Below, piece after piece: positions 1 to 5,154 of a DNA stretch of 5,715 nucleotides; the stretch's first letter is position 1, and the number at the start of each line of letters is the position of its first letter. The translations under genes were made by a program, and so were the position numbers. Origin of the DNA: Bizionia sp. (GTDB lineage Bacteria > Bacteroidota > Bacteroidia > Flavobacteriales > Flavobacteriaceae); NCBI GenBank assembly GCA_018067115.1, contig JAGPVI010000135.1:1-5715 (forward strand), given 5' to 3'. The notes under the pieces were generated by a model. That model had not been told where the DNA came from. It was given only the letters and a program-made list of their open reading frames with translations, and made no database searches.

Positions 1-134
1 ATATAAAAGCTGAAGGTACAAACGAGCACCATAAAATTGAAGCCGTTTTTAAAGCCTTCGCTAAAGCTATAAAAATGGCCGTAAAACGTGATACTGAAAA
101 AATGGTGTTACCCAGTACTAAAGGATTGCTTTAA
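1..134 (+). CDS. hisB: HisB C-terminal end: imidazoleglycerol-phosphate dehydratase (partial, 5' end outside the window)
   Basis: Reading from position 3, 43 codons lead to a TAA at 132-134. The translation includes EGTNEHHKIEAVFKAFAKA and ends LPSTKGLL. Both are hallmark C-terminal motifs of imidazoleglycerol-phosphate dehydratase, which converts IGP to imidazole acetol phosphate. The HHxxE cluster contributes metal (Mn) ligands in this family. Only the end is visible, so the sequence cannot show whether this is the bifunctional form fused to an N-terminal histidinol phosphatase, as is common in Bacteroidota. The gene sits 30 nt upstream of hisH in the same direction, consistent with one his operon. 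Confidence 0.93.
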   Translation, partial: IKAEGTNEHHKIEAVFKAFAKAIKMAVKRDTEKMVLPSTKGLL

Positions 135-164
135 GCAGTTAGTAATTAATTAAAAGGACAGATA

Positions 165-749
165 ATGAATGTAGTAATTATAGATTACGGTGCAGGAAAT
201 ATTAAAAGTTTACAATTTGCTTTTAACCGGTTAGGAGTAGAGGCAAAACTTACCAGTAATCCCAATGAAATTAGAGCGGCAGATAAAGTTGTTTTTCCTG
301 GCGTTGGCCAGGCGAGTAGTGCTATGGAAATGTTAAAAAACAGTAAGTTGGATCTGGTTATTCCAACTTTAAAACAACCCGTATTGGGTATTTGCTTAGG
401 GATGCAATTGTTATGTAATTCTACGACAGAAGGAGATATAAACGGTTTAGGAATTTTTAATACCGATGTAAAGGAATTTTCTACAGCTGTTAAAGTACCA
501 CAAATGGGGTGGAATACTATTACTAACCTAAAATCGGAGTTGTTTAATAACATTAAAGAAGATGCATTTATGTACTCAGTGCACAGTTACTACGCGAGTA
601 TAAATGCACAAACTATAGCAACTACCCAGTACGACTTAGATTATGCCTCTGCTTTAAAACATAATAATTTTTATGGGGTACAATTTCATCCAGAGAAAAG
701 TGGTGAAGCGGGAGCACAGCTATTAATGAACTTTTTAGCTTTAAATTAA
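165..749 (+). CDS. hisH: Imidazole glycerol phosphate synthase, glutamine amidotransferase subunit HisH
   Basis: This 194-residue class I glutamine amidotransferase has the usual length for HisH. It hydrolyses glutamine and passes ammonia to HisF, which uses it with PRFAR to make IGP and AICAR in the cytoplasm. The N-terminus reads VVIIDYGAGNIKS, typical of HisH, and an oxyanion-side PGVGQ motif follows at about residues 45-49. The nucleophile is Cys77 in GICLGMQLL. The other triad members are His175 and Glu177 in GVQFHPEKSG. The ATG at 165 lies 6 nt after AAAAGGA (152-158), a recognisable ribosome binding site, and gives the conserved N-terminus. It is followed by 78 nt before hisA, the longest gap inside this his run. 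All key residues are intact. Confidence 0.97.
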   Translation: MNVVIIDYGAGNIKSLQFAFNRLGVEAKLTSNPNEIRAADKVVFPGVGQASSAMEMLKNSKLDLVIPTLKQPVLGICLGMQLLCNSTTEGDINGLGIFNTDVKEFSTAVKVPQMGWNTITNLKSELFNNIKEDAFMYSVHSYYASINAQTIATTQYDLDYASALKHNNFYGVQFHPEKSGEAGAQLLMNFLALN

Positions 750-827
750 GCTATTTTGAATACATTCAGTAACAAAAAGAAACGCAAAGATCGACATTAA
801 TTATAATGACTAGCAGCAAAGAAACTT

Positions 828-1565
828 ATGAGAATACTACCAGCAATAGATATAATAGACGGAAAATGTGTGCGCTTAACAAAAGGCGATTATAGCACAA
901 AAAAAATATATAACGAAAACCCCCTAGAGGTTGCAAAACAGTTTGAAGATTCTGGGATTACATATTTGCATTTAGTGGATTTAGATGGCGCTAAAGCAAA
1001 ACATATAGTCAATTACAAAGTATTGGAAAATATAGCTACTAAAACCAATCTTAAAATAGACTTTGGTGGTGGTTTAAAATCTAGTGACGATTTAATAACG
1101 GCGTTTAATTCTGGAGCAAAGCAAATTACAGGAGGAAGTATTGCCGTTCACGACACCGAAATTTTTGAAAGTTGGATCGCTAAATATGGGGCACAGAAAA
1201 TTATTTTAGGAGCCGATTGCAAGAATGAAAACATAGCCATTAATGGCTGGTTGGAAGAAAGCAGCTTAAAAGTAGTTCCTTTTATTAAAGACTACCAGAA
1301 AAAAGGAATTCAGTATGTCATTTGTACCGATATCGCAAAAGATGGAATGTTAGAAGGGCCATCTTTCGATTTATATAAAAAAATTATCGACGAATGTACA
1401 ACCGGTAATAGTAAAGACCAGTCTATAAAATTGATTGCTTCGGGTGGTATTTCTAGTATCGATGAGTTACCAAAACTAAAAGCACTAGGCTGCGAAGCTG
1501 TAATTATAGGAAAAGCTATTTACGAAAACCGAATCAGTTTAAAAGAGTTAGAACGTTTTGTCTAA
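828..1565 (+). CDS. hisA: HisA: ProFAR isomerase (1-(5-phosphoribosyl)-5-[(5-phosphoribosylamino)methylideneamino]imidazole-4-carboxamide isomerase)
   Basis: This 245-residue (beta/alpha)8-barrel enzyme has the normal length for HisA. It performs the Amadori rearrangement of ProFAR to PRFAR, the substrate of HisF. The start MRILPAIDIIDGKCVRL contains the catalytic Asp8. The second catalytic aspartate is Asp130 in ILGADCKN. Thr167-Asp168 in CTDIAKDGMLEGPS match the conserved strand-6 motif. Phosphate-binding loops are visible as DFGGGLKS (about 78-85) and ASGGISS (about 204-210), followed by IIGKAIYE. The ATG at 828 gives the canonical N-terminus; an ATG at 806 is in another frame. No strong Shine-Dalgarno sequence precedes it. 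The gene lies 36 nt upstream of hisF, to which it is structurally related. Confidence 0.97.
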   Translation: MRILPAIDIIDGKCVRLTKGDYSTKKIYNENPLEVAKQFEDSGITYLHLVDLDGAKAKHIVNYKVLENIATKTNLKIDFGGGLKSSDDLITAFNSGAKQITGGSIAVHDTEIFESWIAKYGAQKIILGADCKNENIAINGWLEESSLKVVPFIKDYQKKGIQYVICTDIAKDGMLEGPSFDLYKKIIDECTTGNSKDQSIKLIASGGISSIDELPKLKALGCEAVIIGKAIYENRISLKELERFV

Positions 1566-1601
1566 CCTTATTATCAATACGCATACTTTAAAAAAAATAC
1601 T

Positions 1602-2357
1602 ATGTTAACTAAACGTATCATTCCGTGTCTGGATATTAAAAATGGACGCACCGTAAAAGGGATAAATTTTAAACACTTACGAGATGCTGGCAACCCTGTA
1701 GACTTAGCGCAACGCTATGCTAGTATGGGCGCAGACGAACTTGTGTTTTTAGACATTTCTGCGACGCTAGAAGAGCGAAACACGACTTTAGAAATGGTTT
1801 TAAAGGTAGCAGAGCGCATTAATATTCCGTTTACTGTTGGTGGTGGTATTTCTTCCGTAGAGGACGTCGATAGGCTTCTAAAGTCTGGGGCAGATAAAGT
1901 GTCTATAAATTCATCGGCCATAAAAAATCCTGAACTTATTAATACGTTGTCTCATAAATTTGGTAAGCAATGTATTACTGTGGCTATCGATGCTAAAGAA
2001 ATAGATGGTGAGTGGATTGTGCATTTAGCAGGTGGTAGTATACCTACGACACTAAATGTTTTCGACTGGGCAAAAGAGGTGGAAAGTAGAGGGGCGGGAG
2101 AAATTCTATTTACATCTATGAATAACGATGGTACAAAATCTGGATTTGCAAATGTAGCGCTTGCTAAATTATCGCAAAGTTTAAACATTCCTATTATTGC
2201 TTCCGGTGGAGCTGGTACTATGCAACATTTTGTTGAAGCATTTACAATAGGGAAAGCGGATGCCGCTCTTGCAGCGAGTGTTTTCCATTTTAATGACATT
2301 GCTATTCCAGAGTTAAAAGAAGAACTTCAAAATAACGGTATTCCTATGCGCCTATAA
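1602..2357 (+). CDS. hisF: Imidazole glycerol phosphate synthase, cyclase subunit HisF
   Basis: This 251-residue (beta/alpha)8 barrel partners HisH and converts PRFAR plus ammonia to IGP and AICAR. AICAR returns to purine synthesis. Catalytic residues are Asp11 (IIPCLDIKNGRTVKG) and Asp130 (ITVAIDAKE). Its numbering matches the well-studied Thermotoga maritima enzyme through this region. The residues known there for the ammonia gate at the barrel base are all present: Arg5, Glu46, Lys99 and Glu167. Lys19 and Asp98 are also present. Phosphate-binding motifs include TVGGGISS, LFTSMNNDGTKSG and IASGGAG, and the C-terminal helix region contains AALAASVFHF. The ATG start gives MLTKRIIPCLD, the usual N-terminus. 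The sequence shows nothing unusual. Confidence 0.98.
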   Translation: MLTKRIIPCLDIKNGRTVKGINFKHLRDAGNPVDLAQRYASMGADELVFLDISATLEERNTTLEMVLKVAERINIPFTVGGGISSVEDVDRLLKSGADKVSINSSAIKNPELINTLSHKFGKQCITVAIDAKEIDGEWIVHLAGGSIPTTLNVFDWAKEVESRGAGEILFTSMNNDGTKSGFANVALAKLSQSLNIPIIASGGAGTMQHFVEAFTIGKADAALAASVFHFNDIAIPELKEELQNNGIPMRL

Positions 2358-2396
2358 GTGTGTAATATAGAAAAAAGGGACTTGTAATAACAGAAA

Positions 2397-3005
2397 ATGA
2401 AAATGATGACTATAGATTTTAATAAAAATAACGACGGACTAGTACCAGCAATAATTCAAGATAGTACCACTAAAAGTGTACTGATGTTGGGGTATATGAA
2501 TGAAGATGCTTTCAAATTAACCCAAAAATCTAAAAAAGTAACTTTTTACAGCCGTTCGAAGCAGAGATTATGGATGAAAGGCGAAGAAAGCGGGAATGTA
2601 TTACACGTTGTCGACATACAATTGGATTGCGATAACGATACCTTATTAATTCAGGTAAAACCCGAAGGACCTACGTGTCATAAAGGATCTGATACGTGTT
2701 GGGATTCGAAAAATGAAGCACACTATGGATTTATTTCTGACTTAGAAAACACTATTGAATCCCGAATAAAAGTAGGTAATTCTGAAAGCTCTTATGTGGC
2801 ATCACTTTTCGAGAAAGGTATTAATAAAATAGCACAAAAAGTAGGCGAGGAGGCCGTTGAAGTGGTCATTGAAGCTAAAGATAATAATGATTCCTTGTTT
2901 TTAAGTGAAAGTGCAGATTTGCTGTTTCATTACCTATTATTACTGCAGGCTAAAGGGTTTAAAATTAACGATGTCGTTGCTGTTTTAAAAGAAAGAGAGA
3001 AGTAG
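2397..3005 (+). CDS. hisIE: Bifunctional HisIE: phosphoribosyl-AMP cyclohydrolase / phosphoribosyl-ATP pyrophosphatase
   Basis: This 202-residue fusion catalyses steps 2 and 3 of histidine synthesis: hydrolysis of PR-ATP to PR-AMP (HisE part), then ring opening of PR-AMP to ProFAR (HisI part). Residues about 5-110 are HisI: GLVPAIIQD, VLMLGYMN, TFYSRSKQRLWMKGEESGN, the metal-binding DCDND (Asp77, Cys78, Asp79, Asp81) and GPTCHKGSDTCW with Cys94 and Cys101. Residues about 113-202 are HisE, a MazG-like all-alpha domain with KVGEEAVEVVIEAK (148-161) and ESADLLFHYLLLL (171-183), whose acidic residues bind magnesium. ATG codons at 2397, 2403 and 2406 are all possible starts (MKMMTIDF). An AAAAAAGGGA tract at 2371-2380 lies 16 nt before the first, so the first is most likely. 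It is the last gene of the his run. Confidence 0.96.
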   Translation: MKMMTIDFNKNNDGLVPAIIQDSTTKSVLMLGYMNEDAFKLTQKSKKVTFYSRSKQRLWMKGEESGNVLHVVDIQLDCDNDTLLIQVKPEGPTCHKGSDTCWDSKNEAHYGFISDLENTIESRIKVGNSESSYVASLFEKGINKIAQKVGEEAVEVVIEAKDNNDSLFLSESADLLFHYLLLLQAKGFKINDVVAVLKEREK

Positions 3006-3039
3006 AAAATTAGAATTTGCAAAGTACTTAAAATTATAA

Positions 3040-3077
3040 AAGTCTTGATTTATTGGATAAATAATAAATCAAGACTT
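3040..3077. terminator. Hairpin terminator between convergent genes, probably bidirectional
   Basis: A perfect 15-bp inverted repeat has arms at 3040-3054 (AAGTCTTGATTTATT) and 3063-3077, with an 8-nt loop. It starts 34 nt after the hisIE stop and lies 26 nt beyond the stop of the convergent minus-strand gene. Read on the minus strand, the stem is followed by TTATAATTTT, a fair uridine-rich tail. On the plus strand the following bases are GAAGTTATAA, a poorer tail. The stem is AT-rich, so its strength comes from length. It most likely ends the membrane-protein transcript and also limits read-through from the his operon. Confidence 0.75.
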
Positions 3078-3103
3078 GAAGTTATAATTAAAGCGACTAT
3101 TTT

Positions 3104-3544
3104 TTATGAAATCCAACCTTTGGTTTCCGCTTTTTTAGCCATATAAAAAATAACTAATCCAAATATTAAAACCATCATTGGCATAATAACAGCTCCTGGG
3201 CCATAGACTTCCAAGGCGTTACTAATAAATAAGTTATACGTAAGCTGGACTACAATTCCAATTAAAGAAATCAATAAAAGTGGTTTTGCCCATCGTTTTC
3301 TTAACACTAGTGCAAGACTCCCTAAAAAACCAAAAAAGACTGCAGTAGCAAATGCCGCCATAACCCAACCTGGGGTATTTATAACCATTTCTAGAATTTC
3401 GGCATCTGGGTACATGGCTTTAAAAGCATCGGTTTGGTACGCCTGTTGTAAATACTGGTAAACGCCCATAGCGTTCCAAAGCAAGGCAAATGACGCGATA
3501 ATCCAATACCAAATAGGTGGTTTTTGTTTCGTAGTTGTAGACAT
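3104..3544 (-). CDS. Small four-helix integral membrane protein of unknown function
   Basis: The 146-residue product has four hydrophobic segments at about residues 11-32, 59-80, 87-107 and 117-136. A basic LRKRWAKP loop joins helices 2 and 3, and the N- and C-terminal ends carry lysines (KQK, KKAETK). By the positive-inside rule both ends are cytoplasmic. The first helix holds WYWIIASFALLWNAMGVYQYL, and the loop after it (about 33-58) is acidic-to-neutral and would face the periplasm. There is no cleavable signal peptide. Similar small proteins are known in Bacteroidota, and I recall some carrying a 'sugar transporter' label. Nothing visible supports that function, so I leave it unnamed. The gene converges on hisIE across a hairpin and diverges from truA. 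Confidence 0.85.
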   Translation of the reverse strand: MSTTTKQKPPIWYWIIASFALLWNAMGVYQYLQQAYQTDAFKAMYPDAEILEMVINTPGWVMAAFATAVFFGFLGSLALVLRKRWAKPLLLISLIGIVVQLTYNLFISNALEVYGPGAVIMPMMVLIFGLVIFYMAKKAETKGWIS

Positions 3545-3589
3545 TTTTATAAAGATTTAGTTAGTTTATAAAATACAAGGTATTAAAAT

Positions 3590-3621
3590 TTTGCGAAATG
3601 TATTAATATAAGCTACTTTCG
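3590..3621 (+). promoter_or_regulatory. Candidate promoter of the truA-family gene
   Basis: TTTG at 3590-3593 is followed after 20 nt by TACTTTCG at 3614-3621, one mismatch from the Bacteroidota -7 consensus TAnnTTTG. Transcription would start near 3627, only about 12 nt before the TTG start codon at 3639. Such a short leader agrees with the absence of a Shine-Dalgarno sequence and with the in-frame stop at 3630-3632. The site overlaps the opposing promoter almost completely. Confidence 0.5.
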
Positions 3622-3627
3622 GCCAAA
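3595..3627 (-). promoter_or_regulatory. Candidate promoter of the four-helix membrane protein gene (minus strand)
   Basis: Read on the minus strand, TTTG (plus positions 3624-3627) is followed after 21 nt by TACATTTC (plus positions 3595-3602). This differs from the Bacteroidota -7 consensus TAnnTTTG only at the last base, and the spacing is within the range known for Flavobacterium promoters. Transcription would start near 3589, giving a leader of about 45 nt before the ATG at 3544. The call is by consensus matching alone. Confidence 0.5.
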
Positions 3628-3638
3628 ATTAAATAGTT

Positions 3639-4415
3639 TTGAAGAAGTTTTTCTACGTTATTACATTACAATATTTAGGATATAGGTTTCACGGATGGCA
3701 AAAACAGCCCAATGTAAAAACGGTTCATTTAATGGTAGATAGAACCTTGAATTTTATATTAGAAGGAAAGCGTTTTAAGAGTTTGGTCTCTGGCAGAACC
3801 GATGCTATGGTTTCTGCAGAAAACGCCGCATTCGAACTGTTTTTATACGAACCAATAGAAGATTTAACGTCTTTTTTAGCGTTATTTAATCATAATTTAC
3901 CTCAAGACATTCGGGCAACAGGTATTCGAGAAGTTGATGCCAAGTTTAATATTATTCAGCATTCAAAACTCAAGGAATACAACTATGTTTTTGGGTATGG
4001 TGATAAGTTTCATCCGTTTTGTGCCCCTATTTTAACAACCATTTTAGATGATTTAGACATCGAAGTAATGAAAGAGGGCGCTAAACTTTTTGAAGGAGAA
4101 CACTATTTTAAAAGCTATTGTTATCGTCCAACCGATAATGGTATTTACACACGTACTATTCTGCTATGCGAGCTGATTGAAAACACAAAATATACTGCAA
4201 ATTTCTTTCCAGAAAAAACCTATATGTTAAGAGTTAAAGGAAAGGGGTTTATGCGAAACCAAATTCGATTAATGATGGGCGCATTAATAGATTTAGGTAA
4301 AGGAAAACTTAGCTTAGATGATATAAAAATGTCTTTAACTCCCGATAATACTACAAGGATGGAATACATCGCTCCCGCATCAGGTTTAATATTAAGTAAA
4401 ATTGATTTTGAGTAA
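3639..4415 (+). CDS. Divergent TruA-family tRNA pseudouridine synthase, TTG start
   Basis: The 258-residue product has the TruA fold signature: an N-terminal TLQYLGYRFHGWQKQP (about 9-24), SGRTDAMVSA with the catalytic Asp55 and Arg53, a tyrosine in KEYNYVF (Tyr115), and a C-terminal block GFMRNQIRLMMGALIDLGKGKLS (about 203-225) and APASGL. TruA converts uridines 38-40 of tRNA anticodon arms to pseudouridine. Two motifs depart from the norm. GRTDAGVHA is GRTDAMVSA here, and the FHARFSAxxRxY region is KFNIIQHSKLKEY, so the RNA-contact side differs. The product may be a paralogue with a different target. The start is TTG: an in-frame TAA sits at 3630-3632, and the first in-frame ATG (codon 32) would remove the conserved first strand and the WQ motif. 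It may have its own promoter, opposite the membrane-protein gene. Confidence 0.87.
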   Translation: MKKFFYVITLQYLGYRFHGWQKQPNVKTVHLMVDRTLNFILEGKRFKSLVSGRTDAMVSAENAAFELFLYEPIEDLTSFLALFNHNLPQDIRATGIREVDAKFNIIQHSKLKEYNYVFGYGDKFHPFCAPILTTILDDLDIEVMKEGAKLFEGEHYFKSYCYRPTDNGIYTRTILLCELIENTKYTANFFPEKTYMLRVKGKGFMRNQIRLMMGALIDLGKGKLSLDDIKMSLTPDNTTRMEYIAPASGLILSKIDFE

Positions 4416-4458
4416 TAGTAATAAAAATTGTTAAATTAATTAGGAATTCGTAAATTAG

Positions 4459-4479
4459 ATTAACATAAATTATGTTAAT
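4459..4479. promoter_or_regulatory. Perfect 10-1-10 palindrome upstream of dps, candidate operator
   Basis: The sequence ATTAACATAA, one central A, then TTATGTTAAT forms a perfect dyad of 21 bp. It lies in the 157-bp gap between truA and dps, 93 nt before the dps ATG. With almost no loop and no following T-run it is a poor terminator and looks like a dimeric regulator site. Its inner part has the 7-1-7 layout used by Fur/PerR-family proteins, but the bases do not match the known Fur or PerR boxes closely. The regulator cannot be named. Confidence 0.45.
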
Positions 4480-4513
4480 AGATTCTTAATGAGGTTAAAG
4501 GTTGTTAAAACAA

Positions 4514-4543
4514 TTGATTTCGCTTAGTTCTGTCTTTATATTG
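4514..4543 (+). promoter_or_regulatory. Weak candidate promoter of dps
   Basis: TTG at 4514-4516 is followed after 20 nt by TATATTG at 4537-4543, a shortened match to TAnnTTTG. The spacing fits Bacteroidota promoters, but the -7 element is imperfect. It would give a leader of about 25 nt. A short inverted repeat, TTGTT-AA-AACAA (4502-4513), lies directly before the -33 element. The promoter may depend on an activator. Confidence 0.3.
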
Positions 4544-4572
4544 AATGGAAACCAGAAAAAACTATTCAATTT

Positions 4573-5085
4573 ATGAGTTATTTAAACATACAAGACGAAA
4601 AATTATTACCCGTAGTAATGGAGCTTAATACCCTATTGGCCGATTACCACATATATTACCAAAAACTAAGAACATTCCATTGGAACGTTTTAGGAAAAAA
4701 CTTCTTCGATTTACACGTTCAATTTGAGGATATGTATAACGATGCTAAAGTAAAAATAGATGAAGTTGCAGAACGTATTTTAACGTTAAGACATCATCCT
4801 ATTAGTAAGTTTAGCGATTACCTAAAAATATCGTCGTTAGAAGAAGGGAATGCATTAGTTTCAGACCAAGATATGGTTGCCGAATTAATTGACGATCATA
4901 AATTAATATTAACACAAATGTCCACAGTTATCGATAACGCTGATAAAGCGGGCGACGAAGGGACTATAGATTTAATTGGTGCTTATATTCGTGAGTTAGA
5001 AAAAACGAGTTGGATGTTAAATGCTTGGTCAAAAAAAGCAGAAGAACATTTAAAAGTAGACGAGTTAGAAACAGTTAAAAGTTAA
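4573..5085 (+). CDS. dps: Dps-family ferritin-like protein (DNA protection / iron storage under stress)
   Basis: The 170-residue protein has normal Dps length and a four-helix ferritin-like layout. Dps forms hollow dodecamers that oxidise Fe(II) with peroxide, store the iron and protect DNA in oxidative stress or starvation. The inter-subunit ferroxidase ligands line up with Listeria Dps: His36 in FHWNVLG, His48 and Glu52 in FFDLHVQFEDMY, and Asp63 and Glu67 in IDEVAERIL. Position 52 is Glu where Listeria has Asp, a conservative change. A conserved tryptophan sits in the last helix region (KTSWMLNAW). The N-terminal tail is short (MSYLNIQDEK) and lacks the lysine-rich extension that binds DNA in E. 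coli Dps, so DNA binding is uncertain. No Shine-Dalgarno sequence precedes the ATG, only an A-rich stretch. The mscS-like gene follows after 69 nt. Confidence 0.94.
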   Translation: MSYLNIQDEKLLPVVMELNTLLADYHIYYQKLRTFHWNVLGKNFFDLHVQFEDMYNDAKVKIDEVAERILTLRHHPISKFSDYLKISSLEEGNALVSDQDMVAELIDDHKLILTQMSTVIDNADKAGDEGTIDLIGAYIRELEKTSWMLNAWSKKAEEHLKVDELETVKS

Positions 5086-5154
5086 TTAATTGTTTAAAAT
5101 AGCGTATTTTTTATTTCTAACCACCCTTTTACTAACCAACAACTACCAACCACT

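Noticed and set aside
185..553. Minus-strand open frame inside hisH
   Set aside because: It lies wholly within the intact hisH coding region, has no recognisable motif, and is a shadow frame.
750..827. Possible internal promoter or small gene in the hisH-hisA gap
   Set aside because: TATTTTG at 752-758 resembles a -7 element, but no TTTG lies at the right distance upstream. The ATG at 806 opens only a short frame overlapping hisA.
806..830. Alternative upstream start for hisA at the ATG at 806
   Set aside because: It is in a different frame from hisA. The ATG at 828 gives the canonical N-terminus with Asp8.
1715..1921. Minus-strand open frame inside hisF
   Set aside because: It is antisense to a fully conserved hisF and shows no family features.
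1952..2299. Second minus-strand open frame inside hisF
   Set aside because: It is a shadow of hisF, with composition set by the opposite strand.
4416..4572. Small RNA or terminator downstream of truA
   Set aside because: No stem with a loop and T-run was found. The only strong dyad has a single-base centre and fits an operator better.
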